64,000 nt of DNA from Corylus avellana (GCF_901000735.1 NC_081543.1:11515921-11579920); one strand, 5' to 3'; counted from the stretch's first letter, positions 23,546-36,059 are shown. Notes: a model not told the origin generated them from the sequence alone. Program-made: numbers and translations.

Positions 23546-25027
23546 TTGATTAAGGGTTTTGGGCCTCAATTGGTCATGGGCCCAAGTGGGACTACCCAAA
23601 CCAAGAATTTTGGATTTTAAGGAAAAACCCCAATTCAAAAGCTTGGGTTTTGCCAAAATTGGCTAAAAGGGTTAGTGGGTTTTATAAGATTTAGGGCAAA
23701 AACCTCCAAATCCGAATATGTGGTGTTTAGGGAAGGAAAATGAATTCTAACACAACCACAACTATCCTAACACAACAAGTAAACATGTAGATGCTCAATC
23801 CTAACCCTAAATCAAAGGAAAGATGAAAATCCCAAATCAAACTCTCAAACCTTAGAAATGGAAATTTCAAATTAAAAACGGTTGAAATCGCATACCTTTG
23901 TTAAAATGATGAAATGGAACTTTGATTATTGGGAAGATACGGCCGAAAATAACCTTGGAAGCGTTTGGTTTGAGAGAAAACAAGAGAAAATGGGAATGAA
24001 TAGGGTTTAAAGAGCACTCGGCCGTTTTTAAAAAGGAGCAGCGTGGGAATCTAGGCGAGCACTTAAGTGTGAGCATTCTTCCCCTTCAAACAGGCTCTCG
24101 GCCCGAGGCCAAAGTTCTTTTTTTTTTTTAAAAAAAAAAAAACCAGTAATTCAAAGGTAAGGTATTTTCTCAAAGCAATTGGGGGTATCAAAACAAGGCT
24201 AGCTGGGATTGAAATTGACATGAAAATTGATTTTGTGAAATTCGATGTACGAGTGAAATTCATTTTCTTTTCGAAATTCATTTTGGAAACACATGAGCAT
24301 CTAATACAAAATGTACTGCTAAGTACAGTGCATAACCTAGCTAACTCCATTGCAACCTGTTTACTCAAAAGCTACCCAACCTATCTGCTATATAGAATCA
24401 AGTCTATATAGTAGGTCCAAGGCTATTATACCGTACGTACCGATATACTATGTCATACAATGTATCTTGTCAACCAGTTATTAAAGCAGTTACCAAGTTG
24501 TACAAAAAGTAGATATGCTTATATCATATGCGTGCTCAGTCAGCTGACATATCGCACGTTTTTAAGAAAAGTGTTCGTAAGTATTTACTTACCTCGTGTG
24601 CTCGCTCAAGTCCTCCGAAATCAGGAATCCCTGCTATAACGAAACACGACTCATCATTATAAGCAATACTATAGAATTCTACGAGGTTCCATCTAACAAA
24701 AAGGGTTGCCAAAACCTTCGTACCACATGTTTGGGACTAAGGGGAGTGTGCCTTGCTCTCTGGGTGAGCGCTCGCTCCCTAGGATGAGCGTTCGGCCAGA
24801 AGCTCCCATAATGTGTTTTAGGCTTCTATCTAAAGCTATGGGTTGGTACTTCTCTTTCTAGGCCTTAAATAGACACATCTAAGCACAAAACATACTATCG
24901 TGCAACTTTAAAGGAAACAAGGGTGGGTTGAAAGCTTTTCGAAATCATTCTTGGTTTTTGGTAAGAAAATGGGTACAAGTGTTGGCAAAGGAATACTTTT
25001 AAAATGTGTAACACCTACAAAGCAATT
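23546..25027. other. Intergenic repeat-derived stretch
   Basis: No gene is supported. Phrases like GGGTATTTTGGTCATTTTGG recur between 22880 and 23530 and again in unit C. The stretch 24000-25000 has GAGCGCTCG-type patches and no readable domain. It is likely old transposon sequence. Confidence 0.35.
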
Positions 25028-25535
25028 GTAGTAACCCAAATAATTAATTAAGCTTAGGTAGCTTAGTTAGGGGGTTAATTTGGGCTTTTGGGTCACTAAG
25101 GACACTAGAAGGGTAATTTGAACTTTTAGACCGGACGTACGCTAGGGTTAGCGGACGTATGCTTCTATTTGTAGTGCGGACGTACGCGGGGGGACCACCA
25201 TATGTATGCTCTGTAAATAGTACACGGATATACGCGGGACCACACATACGTACTCTACTTTTTGGAATACCCTTTGGATAATACTTGGACGTACGAGGTA
25301 GCCTTTGACCACTGTGTAAATAGTATTGGACGTACGCTAGGGTTGGAGATGTCCGCTGCTTTTCTGGAGAGTTGGTAGCGCCCCTTAGCTATAAATACTC
25401 CATACCCCTTCAGTTTTCACACCTCTCTCTTGCCTTCAGGCTGATAGAAACATTTGTGATTGTGTTTTGTGAGATTGTGAGCATTTGGTGCTAACATAAG
25501 GGAACTTCTTGAAGTTTCGCTTCAAGGAGGTAACG
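25028..25535 (+). repeat. LTR-like fragment with GGACGTACGC repeats
   Basis: The hexamer-plus motif GGACGTACG and variants occur about six times between 25130 and 25340. A TATA-like CTATAAATACTCC follows at about 25389, and then a pyrimidine-rich stretch. This resembles the U3-R part of an LTR. The Athila-like LTR at 25536 appears to be inserted at its right edge. Confidence 0.4.
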
Positions 25536-26895
25536 TGTTAAGTGCCAAAATATTCATATTTTAGCCCTTAACTAATATTTTTTAATTCCTTAATTTTGAT
25601 TAATTTATGCCATTTTAGCTCTTTTATGTGCTTTCTTTGTTTTTGTAGGCTTTTGGAAGAAAATGAAGCAATTTCGAAGTTTTAGGCTTAAAGAGCTATT
25701 TGGGAAAAGTTGGAGGCTCTGGTAGTGCGATCAATCACAGTGGAGCTGCGATCAAGCGCACTACAGGCGAGGACCAAGATGAGCGCAAGGCGTGCGCACA
25801 ATAAAGCAGCCTTGATTGCACCTATGATCGAGCGCCAGCACAAATGATCGAACGCAGTCCTGTGATCGATCATACACGGGCTGCGATCGAGCGCACCCGT
25901 GCATGAGTAGCAAGCCAGCTGCCAGCCTTTTTATGGAAAGTGTTGATTTTACGGTTTTGAAGTTTTGTACGAACTAGGGCTCAAACCCTACGATTTTTAG
26001 GGTTTCTAGAGTACTCCTAAGGCCTATAAATATACCCTTAAACCTTTAGAATAGACACACAATTTCCAAGGAGAAGAATTGGAGCTCTTCAAGTTCAAGT
26101 TTCGGGTTTATTCCTTTCCTTTCTATTTTATTTTGTGAAGATGTTTAACATCAAACTCATGTGTAACTAATTTACTTAGTAGGGCTAGATTGAAGCCCTA
26201 ATTATGTTTATTTAATATTTCAATATTGGTGCTTTTGTGATGATCATGTTGTGATATTTAACTTGATTAATTCCTGTTTTCATGAATTCTTCATATGTGT
26301 TTGCATGATCAACATATACATGTGAACTAGTTAATTAAATCAATTTGGATGACCGAGTCATGGGTTTAATAAAAGTAACAAAAGAAATCCATACCGGGTT
26401 CTTTGGTTAATCAACATGGAAAACCAGGAGTATACACCCATACCCTAGGTTTTATGTGTTTGTCGATTTTCATAGATTAATGCTTTCTCAAAGAACAACT
26501 TAGTATACACCCATGTTAAATCCTTTAAGAAAGAAAAGAGTTAGAGTATACACCCATGCCTAACTCGTTAGGGAAATCTATAGCTTAAGGAGTATACACC
26601 CATGCCCTTGGGTTGACAAACATTAGATATGTATAACATGATCAAAGTCTTGGCATATTATTATATTATATAAGCATGATTAGTGGTGGATATCAAAGCC
26701 TTACCTTTTTATTATTATCAACTCAAAATCAATCTTTATTTTGTTCTACTTACGGAATTTATTTTTAGCAAAATTTAGTAATCCTCGTAAGAATGATCTC
26801 GTACTTGCACCATATACTACAATACTGATCTTGTGCACTTGTGTGTAACATGTACACTTATTTGCCTATTAATTTAGGTAGATATTTGCACAACA
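25536..26895 (+). repeat. First LTR of the Athila-like array
   Basis: 1360 bp, bounded by TG and CA, with a TATA box at 26025-26032. It contains several copies of a TGCGATCGAGCGCAC-like motif between 25727 and 25905. A stretch of five near-identical phrases around 'AGTATACACCCATG' occurs at 26440-26620. Confidence 0.85.
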
Positions 26896-26901
26896 AGTTT
26901 T

Positions 26902-26919
26902 TGGCGACGTTGCCGGGGA
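26902..26919 (+). other. Primer-binding site, tRNA-Asp type
   Basis: TGGCGACGTTGCCGGGGA sits 6 bp after the LTR end. It differs at one position from the classical Athila tRNA-Asp primer-binding site. Confidence 0.75.
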
Positions 26920-27294
26920 TTGAGGCAAATTTTGTTTAGAATGTTATTTTAATTTTAAATTTTAAATTCTGTTTTTATCAAAAATCAAAAATATTTTCAC
27001 TTTTTCTTATTTTTTTTGTTTTGGTTTCAGTTTGTGGCACCTGCATTCTGTTACTACGATCGAGCGGAGGCCGAGTGCGATCGAGCGCACTAACCTGTGA
27101 TCGAGCGCAGTTCCAGGGAGCATCCGGACAGCAGCCCTGAAGCTGCTTTGACTATAAAGGCAATTCATCTCATGCAAGGTTGTCAATCTCAAGACTCAAT
27201 CATTCTTCCACTCGATCCCGAAATTGAGCGGACAATTTGACAAAGGCCTAGAGACAACTCTGACATAGAGGAAGATGAAGAAGTTGAGGAAACA

Positions 27295-28310
27295 ATGGAA
27301 GATCTGCAGGTGAACCCACCACTAGTGCCAAGACCACTAGAGGTGAACCCACCACCAGTGCGACGACTGATGAAACAAGCTTTCATCCCGAAAAATCTCA
27401 ACCAGCCATCATGCATAGCCTATCAACCGGAGGTAGAAGGCGATTACTATATATCCCCGCAGATACTCAATGCATTGACTCACTTCAGGGGCACAACTAC
27501 TGAGGATCCTAACTTACATCTTAAGGAATTCTTTGATCTATGCAAGCTTCAGCACATACAAGGCCTAACTTCGGAGAGACTCAGGTTAGTCCTCTTTCCT
27601 TTTTCTCTGAAAGATAATACTAAATTGTGGTATAATTCCTTGCCTGCAGATTCCATCCATACTTGGGAAGAATTAGCTATTAAGTTCCTAAAGAAGTTTT
27701 TCCCAGCTCAAAAGACAAGGCAGCTTAAAAGGGAACTTCAAACATTCCAATAGAGAGAGATGGAGATCTTTTCTGGGAGGCATGGGACCACTTCGATGCA
27801 TTGCTTCTGAAGTGCCCACATCACAACATCCCTTAAGATGATCAGGTACAAATTTTTTATGAAAGGTTTGATGACACTAACAAAGGGATGATTGATTCAG
27901 CTTGTGGACGTGCACTTATGGAAAAAAGCAGTGAGGAAGCCATGGAGCTCTTCGAAACACTAAGTGAGCACTCCCAACAATTCTATTCCAGAGAAAGGCG
28001 AGGAGTAAAAAGTAAAGGCATGTATGAAGTGAACCTAAATGGTGGATCTCCAAATCAGATGTTTGCTATGGAAAGAAAGCTAGACATGATTGTCAAAGCC
28101 ATGATTGCTCAAAACATCTCACCTAGTCAACAAGACGCACAACTCCAGGTATGTGCCATATGTTCTCATTTTGATCACACCACTGAGACTTGTCCTTTGT
28201 CTCCATTTGCAGATCAAGAAGAGGCGAACTATGTGGGACAAAACAATTATCCTCCCAAGAACAATCCATACTCCAACACCTACAATCCAGCACCACCCTA
28301 ATTTCTCATG
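27295..28310 (+). pseudogene. Athila-like gag (retrotransposon gag domain plus zinc knuckle), frameshifted
   Basis: The first frame (27295..27753) carries the gag core: TEDPNLHLKEFFDLC, then LVLFPFSLKD and the W-Y-N-S-L-P / T-W-E-E-L-A blocks, ending at a TAG just after LKRELQTFQ. The family continues at this point, so the TAG plus nearby frame changes break the gene. A second frame (27888..28301) resumes with MIDSACGRALMEKS and a good zinc knuckle, CAICSHFDHTTETC (C-x2-C-x4-H-x4-C). Function: the capsid/nucleocapsid precursor of a Ty3 element. Confidence 0.8.
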
Positions 28311-28509
28311 GAATAACAATCAGAATGCTCTAAACCCTCAAGGGCAGCAGAGGAGTCCCCAACAAGCAGTACAACCAGTTTAGGAGCCAAAGAAGAATGA
28401 CCTAGAGAGTATTGTACAACAATTTATGCTTGTTCAATAACAAACCAATGCCAAGCATGATCACTCCATTCAAAGGACCAAGCAAGTTATTCAAAGACTG
28501 GAAGTACAA

Positions 28510-29412
28510 ATGGGGCAAATGGCTAAGGAGCTGAGTGAAAGAAAGTATGGTGAATTTTCATCCAAAACAATCCCCAATCTAGGAGGGAATCAGCAACTGA
28601 AAGCAGTCACAATTCTTAGAAATGGCAAGGTCATAGGAACTGAAGAGACAGCTCAAGTAGCTCCAGATGAAGCCTCAACATCTAAGGTAAGTAAAATGGA
28701 GAAGGTGAATGCACCACCCTTCGCTCAAAGGTTAGTAAAGCCAAAGAAAGAAAAAAAACTTCTTGATATTTTTGAGACCTTGAGGAAAGTAGTGATTAAC
28801 ATTCCCTTATTGGATGCAATTAAACAAATTCCCTCATATGCTAAATTTTTAAAGGATTGTTGCACTAATAAAAGGACGTTTCAGGAGCATGAGACAGTGG
28901 CCTTAACAGAGGAGGTAAGTGCGGTGTTGTTAAGAAAACTACCACCGAAGCTAAAAGATCTGGGTAGTTTTACCATTTCTTGCAGGATTGGCAATCATAT
29001 TTTTGAAATGGCACTACTGGATCTAGGAGCAGGGGTTAATTTGCTGCCATACACTGTATATGAGACATTGGGTTTAGGGGAACTTCAACCAACTTCAATC
29101 ACCTTACAATTGGCAGACAGAAGCATCAAAAGACCAAGAGATATACTTGAGGATGTTTTGGTAAAGGTAGGTGAATTTATTTTACTTGCTGATTTTATTG
29201 TATTGGATATGGAAGAATCCCTATGCCATCATCTTTACCTATTATCTTAGGAAGACCCTTTATGAGAATTACTGATATGAAAATATGTGTGAAAAAGGAT
29301 ATTATGAGTATGAAGGTGAATCGTGAAAAGATAGAGTTCCAAATATTCGATGCATTGAAATTACCTCAAGATGATTTAGAATGTGTTAATATGTATGATC
29401 CAAGGTGTTATT
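28510..29412 (+). pseudogene. Athila-like aspartic protease region
   Basis: The frame 28510..29250 continues into 29223..29414 by a frame change. Key blocks are LPPKLKDLGSFTISC, the active-site region ALLDLGAGVNLLP (D-L-G-A in place of the usual D-S/T-G-A, as in Athila relatives), LQLADRSIKRPRDILEDVLV, and IILGRPF. The upstream linker is charged. The frame break near 29230-29250 separates the last conserved block, so the protease is probably inactive. Confidence 0.75.
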
Positions 29413-29445
29413 GAGACAGTTTTGTAGGACCAACATAATGATCCA

Positions 29446-29853
29446 TTGAAGGCCACCCTCACTCACAATTTCTCAAGGCAGAACATTAAGGAAAATTATG
29501 AAGATGTTATTGAGGACATCATTGAAGCCGAGCACCCCTTTGAAACCTTTCCACCACATCCAAGTGCTAAAAGGAAGCTGCAGCTGCATGAATTTAAAGA
29601 ATTGAGGTATGAAGTAGATGGGGATACCAAGCTCCACAAGAAAAGACCCAAGGCTTATCATGATAAGAAGCATGTCAAGGAGTTTTCTGTGGGACAAAAA
29701 GTGTTGACCGATAATTCAAAATTAAGTCATGTCCTTGGTAAGCGTAAGCCTAGGTGGTTCGGCCCTTGTGTTGTCACCCAAGTTTCCCCTCATGAGGTTT
29801 TGGAGGTTCACAGTCCAGAAAATAATCAAACATTCAAGGTAAATGGATACTGA
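29446..29853 (+). pseudogene. Deletion-joined pol remnant ending in the integrase C-terminus
   Basis: The first half (to about 29570) is acidic linker. From about 29575 the frame reads LHEFKELRYEVDGD, then KKRPKAYHDKKHV, FSVGQKVL, KPRWFGPCVV and NNQTFKVNGY. This is the tail of Ty3/Athila integrase, where host or chromatin contact regions lie. Reverse transcriptase, RNase H and the integrase catalytic core, normally about 3 kb, are absent between protease and this point, so a large internal deletion joined the two. Confidence 0.75.
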
Positions 29854-30703
29854 GTAAAGCAAGAGCACAAGGTAAATGGATACTGAGTAAAGTAAAATTA
29901 GTACCAAGAGATGAAGATCTGGCACTCCAGTCTGTCCAATATGCAACACCACCAAGAGCACTTGAGCCACAGTCAGTGGAGTTCAAGTGCATCTCCCCAA
30001 AATAGTAGCACTGAAGCTACTAGTAGAAGCATTTGAGCAGTCCAGGAGCTCGAGCGCATCTACTCCTATCAGTGATACTGAGGCCACTGAAGGCGGTACA
30101 AATTTCTATCCTTTAGTTTCCTTTCCATTGTGTCAATTTCTTTTTACTTTTCATAATTTTCTGTAGTACTTTTAGTGTTCTTATTTATATGTTGTGTTAG
30201 TTTTTCTTTATTTTAGTCAGATACTATCCATTTTACATTTATTTAAAAAAAAAAAGAAAAAAAATTGTTTTACATTTTGTTAGTGCTATCGAGCGCACCT
30301 TGTGTGCGTTCAAGCTCACCACCGCCACACACGCACACCGCTGGACGAGTGCGATCGAGAGCACCTTGCACGCGATCGAGCACACTCGGGCAGATGGTCA
30401 CGTGACCTATTTTAGGTCACCTTCCCCGTACCCCCCCTCACTTCTCCCCTGTGCCGTACACCCCCACCAGCACTCAACCCTCACTCAGCTGTCACTGCCC
30501 ATCACCAAGCTCACCTCCACCGACTTTCACTCACCACCACCGCACCTCAACGACACCATTCACCCTTCGGCCACCCCTCACCACCACATAGTACTCACAC
30601 CCAGCCCTCCACCGAACACCCATTCCCCCCATCGCCCATCTCCATCCTATTCTTACCCACTCCCATTTTTTCCCAAATATATATATTTTTTTAAAGGCAA
30701 TCT

Positions 30704-31336
30704 GTGGGTGTTTTTCCACACACAATTGCCTCTGTGATTGGTTTTCTTTGTTTTGCAGGGGTTGGGCCATTTTTACCATGGTTTTGCAATCTAGCTTGTG
30801 ACACCGCACACCAAGTGTTCGACGAAATTCCTGACCCAATCTGCATTATGCCTAAAGCTCGCACTTCATCCTCTCAGGTCTCTGAAACCCAAGCCATTTC
30901 CTCCCCACCCGCTTGTGAGGAGTGGGAGCTGCTGTTTGAGACCACATTTGCCATTAGAGAAGACTTCCAAAACCTTGAACCTACTCGATGGGCGGTTGCC
31001 GAATTCAAACTCCGTGGGCTGAAGAAACTATTCAAGTCCGTCACCTCCATTGCATACAAAAAATTGGTGGCAAAGTTCTATGTAAATCTGTCTTACGATT
31101 GCATCAGGCCGGATGCTCTATCCTCCACAGTTCATGACCAAGATATTGAGGTGACTTCGGCTGACATTGCCACTGCTCAACAGTGCAATGATGAGCACCC
31201 TCTCGAAGAAGAGCAGCTTGCAACCCAACCTCCCCGATTCTATGTGGTGGAAGTCATTGAGGACATGCATCAAGGGCAGTATGCAGACATACATCATAAT
31301 GCCGGCTGCAGGTCCAAGCTGCCTCCACAACTCTAG
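30704..31336 (+). pseudogene. Athila 3' ORF, plant transposon-protein domain, 5' part
   Basis: An open frame of about 210 codons with KKLFKSVTSIAYKKLVAKFY and VNLSYD, matching the start of the 'putative plant transposon protein' (Transposase_32) region seen downstream of pol in many Athila-like elements. It stops early at 31336. The product's role is unknown. The upstream Pro/His-rich frame at 30300-30737 is probably non-coding. Confidence 0.5.
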
Positions 31337-31486
31337 CTTGTGGACTCTATTCTGCATCGCAATGCCTTTCCCTTGGGACACAAGACTCAAAGGAGAGATC
31401 AATTCTTACAAACGCTTACGTCTTTCATAAAGGTGCTTGGTGTTTCATTCTTGCAATTATTTGGAACCTAATTCACAAGTTTTGGA

Positions 31487-31927
31487 ATGGGGTGCATGTC
31501 GGGGGAGCTGAGTGCACCCACTCATGGGGACTGCCTTTTCCATACTTACTCGCTTACATACTCCAGAAAAAAGGGCATCAAGGGTACCTCAGCAGATGAG
31601 CCAGTCACCACGACCCTGAAGTTTGGCATCCGCCAATGGAATCAAAGCTGTTCGCACATGCTCAGGGTACCCCAAGCACCAGTAACTGAAGCGGAAGAGT
31701 TCGAGGCAGAGCCTAAGGCAGAAGATGAACCTACAGCTGAGCAGGAAGCAGCAGAGGAAGAGGCGACTGTTACTTTGTGCATAGCACAATATCGTTCTAT
31801 CAGTGAAGAAGTGGCAGGACTCTGGCGAGAGCTTGTAGATCAAAGACGGGAGGCTCGGGAGGATAGAATCTCGGCAAACCAAAGATTAACTGCCTTAGAA
31901 GAATTGATACGGTCTATCCTAAGTTGA
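31487..31927 (+). pseudogene. Athila 3' ORF, C-terminal acidic part
   Basis: After a frame break the reading continues in a 146-codon frame with an early GDCLFHTYSLTY-like patch and a Glu-rich stretch (TEAEEFEAEPKAEDEPTAEQ), ending in a predicted short coiled coil (REDRISANQRLTALEELIRS). The element's long 3' untranslated region follows to 33452, including the ATTGGGGACAATGTG phrase common in this element class. Confidence 0.5.
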
Positions 31928-33452
31928 TTGCCACCACCATTAGGAGCATCTTCTTCAGGACAGCACTGAGAGAGGAATCATAGTGTGGCTGAAGACGTTA
32001 AACTTAGCGGTCATGGGAGGCACCCCATAGTTCATCTTGTTATTTTGTTTTAATTGTTTTTCCCTTAATCTTTATGTTTATCTTTAGTTTTGTTTTGTTT
32101 CCTTTTAATTGTTTTCGTGTCTTATTTTGCAGAGACAAGTGTGCTTCGATTCAAGTTTGAGGGTGTGCTATGAGCCATGCTATTCTAGACAGTTTTGTCT
32201 ATATCCTGGGTAAATTCTTTCCATGTTCTAAACACATTGGGGACAATGTGTGATTTGAGTTTGGGGGTATGAGAACACTTTACACACACTTTGTCCCAGT
32301 TTCATGTTGTTTGCTTTGTTTGTTTTGTGGAAAAAAAAAAGAAAAAAAAAAAGAAAGAAAGAAAGAAAAATTTATGCATGTTCATGTTTACCTTAAAACT
32401 TTGGTTGATCTGAAAGAATTGTGGTTTGATTTCATTGGTAGGCTTAAAATTTTGAACACACGATTTGATGATAGAATTTGTTAGTTTGGTTACTTGCTTA
32501 GGATAGTTGAGAATTCACATGTTTGATCTGATCTTACATGCACATTAGCACATAAATTGTGGAGTATGGCATGAAGTCTAATGTGTGTGTTTCGATGTCT
32601 TGGGTGAAACTGGATGATATATTAGATGGATACTTTGACATATATTAAAAAAAAATAAAAAATAAAAAATAAAATAAATAAAATAAAATTGATCATTGAT
32701 AAGCTTTTCACTAAGTAACTGAACCTCTTGCTTTAAAGCATTGAGTGTTCACGTCAAAAGGTGAAGAATTTTGATTTGATTAATGTCATGGTTAGTTGGT
32801 TTCGTATCCTTTTTGACTCGAGTTAGTAAGTCCTTAGGGGTGTTTTACACCTAATGTCCTAAAACCACCTGGTTTGGGAGTCATTGACTTAACACTCGTT
32901 ACATGGGTCAATTATAAAGCTTAAGAGAACTAAACATTGCACAACCTGACCAAAATAAAAAAAGAAAAAAAAAATGTCATAGTTATTCATTCTAATAGGG
33001 ATTTCAGTGAACTTTAAGATATTGAGACATTGTACATTGGAAATAATTAGAAGCTTCATATTTATGTGCTAGTTCACTTTACACTGTTTTCAAACTTGTG
33101 ATGCTTTAGCATGTCTTTTGTAAGTAATTAAACTTTGAGATTCCAATTGTTGTGAAGATGGAGTTTATCTTTTTAAGCTTGCTAATGAATGAAAATCATG
33201 GTTTTGAGTGATACCTTAATTTTTGGATAACATGAACTCTTGCATGATGTTTGCGGGTAACATTTTTGAAAAACCCTCACGAGACTTCACTCGTCCTCTA
33301 GGGAAGTCCTAGGGGTTTAAAATGCTTATTGTATATGCTAAATGCAATTGTACATCTCACGAAAGATGGATTTATTTTTTTGTTTTCGGTTTTTCGGTTT
33401 AGTTTTTAGTTTTGTATCGCTAAGGGACTAGCAATATGTAAGTTTGGAGTTG
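31928..33452 (+). other. Untranslated 3' part of the Athila-like element
   Basis: No coding frame. Contains GGGGACAATGTG followed by GAGTTTGGGGGTATG at about 32241-32270, poly(A)-rich simple repeats at 32330-32370 and 32645-32690, and a GTTTGGAGTTG just before the LTR. A clear polypurine tract is not visible. Confidence 0.5.
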
Positions 33453-34827
33453 TGTTAAGTGCCAAAATATTCATATTTTAGCCCTTAACTTATATTTGTT
33501 AATTCCTTAGTTTTGATTAATTTATGCTATTTTAGTTCTTTTATGTGCTTTCTTTGTTTTTGTATGCTTTTGGAAGAAAATGAAGCAATTTTGAAAGTTT
33601 TGGGCTTAAAGAGCTATTTTGGGAAAAGCTGGAGGCTCTGGTAGTGCGATCGATCGCAGTGGAGTTGCGATCAAATGCAGGCGAGGACCAAGACGAGCGC
33701 AAGGTGTGCGCTCGTGCGCACAAGAAAGCAGCCTCGATCACACCTGCGATCGAGCGCCCAGCACAGATGATCGAACACAGTCTTGCGATCTATCACACAC
33801 GGGTTGCGATCGAGCGCACTCGTGCTTGAGGAGCAAGCCAACCGCCAACCTTTTTATGGAAAGTGTTGATTTTAGGGTTTTGAAGCTTTGTGAGAACTAG
33901 GGCTCAAACCCTACATTTTTTTATGGTTTCTAGAGTATTCCTAAGGCCTATAAATAGACCCTCAAACCTTTAGAATAGACACACAATTTTCAAGGAGAAG
34001 AATTTGAGCTCTTCAAGTTCAAGTTTCGGGTTTATTCTTATCATTTCTATTTTATTTTATGAAGATGTTTAACATCAACTCGTGTGTAACTAATTTACTT
34101 AGTATGGCTAGATTGAAGCCCTAATTATGTTTATTTAATATTTCAATATAAGCGCTTTTGTGATGATCATGTTGTGATATTTAATTTGATTAATTTCTGT
34201 TTTCATGAATTCCTCATATGTGTTTGCCTGATCAACATATGCATGTGGTATGGACTAGTTAATTAAATCAATTTGGATGACCGAGTCCTGGGTTTAATAA
34301 AAGTAACAAAAGAAATCCACACCAGGTTCTTGGGTTAATTAACATGGAAAACCGGGAGTATACACCTATGCCCTAGGTTCCATGTGTTTGTCGGATTTCA
34401 TAGATTAATGATTTCTTAAAGAACAACTTAGTATGCACCCATGCTAAATCTTTTATGAAATAAAAGAGTTAGAGTATACACCCATGCCTAACTCGTTGCT
34501 TAGGAAAATTTATAGCTTAAGGAGTATACACTCATGCCCTTAGGTTGACAAACATTAGATATGCATAACATGATCAAAGCATTGACATATTATTATATTA
34601 TATAAGCATGATTAGTGGTGGATATCAAAGCCCTACCTTTTTATTATTATCAACTTAAAATCAATCTTTGTTTTGTTTTACTTACGAAATTTATTTTAAA
34701 CAAAATTTAGCAATTCTTGTAGGAATGATCTCGTACTTGCACCGTATACTACAATATTGATCTTGTGCACTTATGAGTAAAACGTACACTTATTTGCCTA
34801 TTAATTTAGGTAGATATTTGTACAACA
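33453..34827 (+). repeat. Second LTR of the Athila-like array
   Basis: 1375 bp, collinear with 25536-26895 with scattered substitutions, TATA box at 33949-33956. It carries the same CGATCGAGCGC motifs and the repeated 'AGTATACACCCATG' phrases, then runs into a primer-binding site (34834-34851) and leader instead of flanking DNA. Confidence 0.85.
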
Positions 34828-35020
34828 AGTTTTCGGTGCCGTTGCCGGAGATTGCGGCAAATTTCGTTTAGAATTATTTTTCTTTAATTTCGTTATTTTA
34901 ATTTTTAATTTTTAATTCTATTTTTATCAAAAATAAAAAAATATGAAAACGATTAAATAAACTTTTAAAAAAAAAAAATGAAAAGGGAAAAAGAGAGGTG
35001 GCTCAACCACCCCTCATTTG

Positions 35021-36025
35021 TCCCTTGTGGTTTAACGATTTTTATTTTTTATTTTTTTATCCAAGTTTCATTTTGTATCACATATGGCTCCTCACTTAAT
35101 TATTAATTAAAACGAAGTTCATATTCTGTCCAACTTCCGTCAAAAAGATTGGCAGAAGTTCGCGTCCACGTCCACCCTATGAAAAGCTGATACATGGCAA
35201 TTAAATAAAAAATAAAAAAAACTCATTAGAAGTTAAAAATATGAAAATTAATAATTAAAAAACTAAAAATATGAAAATGATTAAATAAACTTTAAAAAAA
35301 AAAAATGAAAAGGGAAAAAGAGGGGTGGCTCAACCTCCCCTTTAGGCAAATTGGGGAGGTCGGCCACTCCATTTTGGCCAAGGGCCTTGTCCTACTGCTA
35401 GTCTGGGGGTAGCCGAACCACCCTCTTTTTGTAACCATACACAAAATTGTCTGATTTTGGTTCCCCCGAATCAGACTACTCAAGAGATCATCTATTTTAG
35501 TACTACTCTTGCATAAGCTTACTTAAGTATTGCGGAGTTCGATCATGACTATTACGGCTTTAAAACATGTTATTGTCATAAAGTGTGTAAGTATACATAT
35601 AAACACATTTCCATCTTCATACATACCCATACGATGTAGGACGCCATACACATGGCCCTTGGAAGTGATCTAGCCTCCCCTAAAGGCCAAAAACCAAAAA
35701 AAAAAACAAAAATTAGGGATTGGTTTTTGGGGTTGCGAGACCACCCCTTACCTTTTTTATAGTTTTTTTTTTTAATATATATATATTTTTTAGTTTTTAA
35801 ATTATTGCTTTAATTTCTATTGTGTGTTTTTTTTTTTTTTTTAATTGTCACATGTTAGCTTTTCAATGGATTGACATGGATTTCCATTAATTTCTTCGGC
35901 GGAAGTTTGACAACAGTATTAACTTTGTTTTAATCAGCAAGCGAAATACTATTTGCGATACAAAATGAAACTAATTAAGGTGGGTAAAAATAAAGTTGTT
36001 AAACCACAAAGAGGTCAAAGGTACT
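35021..36025. repeat. Foldback DNA element with about 130-bp terminal inverted repeats
   Basis: The left arm (GTGGTTTAACGATTTTTATTT, then CAAGTTTCATTTTGTATC, CAACTTCCGTC) pairs with the right arm ending in AATAAAGTTGTTAAACCACA. The interior holds a GGGGTGGCTCAACC patch at 35320-35430 and no coding frame. A direct repeat of about 80 bp (34950-35030 and 35280-35345, TGAAAAGGGAAAAAGAG) suggests a nested copy. Confidence 0.55.
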
Positions 36026-36028
36026 TAA

Positions 36029-36045
<17 letters not shown>

Positions 36046-36059
<14 letters not shown>

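Larger units (their letters stand above)
25536..34948 (+). mobile_element. Athila-like Ty3 retrotransposon array, internally deleted
   Basis: The first LTR is 25536..26895 (starts TGTTAAGTGCC, ends ACAACA) and the second 33453..34827. The primer-binding site is the TGGCGNCGTTGCCGGGGA type that pairs with tRNA-Asp, usual for Athila. The internal order is leader, gag with zinc knuckle, aspartic protease, then an abrupt jump to the integrase C-terminus, then two extra open frames and a long untranslated 3' part. The second LTR is followed by another primer-binding site and about 100 bp of leader homologous to 26903-27000, so the structure is LTR-internal-LTR-leader, a product of recombination between elements. 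Reverse transcriptase, RNase H and most of integrase are missing, so it is non-autonomous. Confidence 0.85.

Noticed and set aside
30300..30737. Pro/His/Thr-rich open frame upstream of the Athila 3' ORF
   Set aside because: C-rich low-complexity leader of the element; no domain and not conserved in layout.
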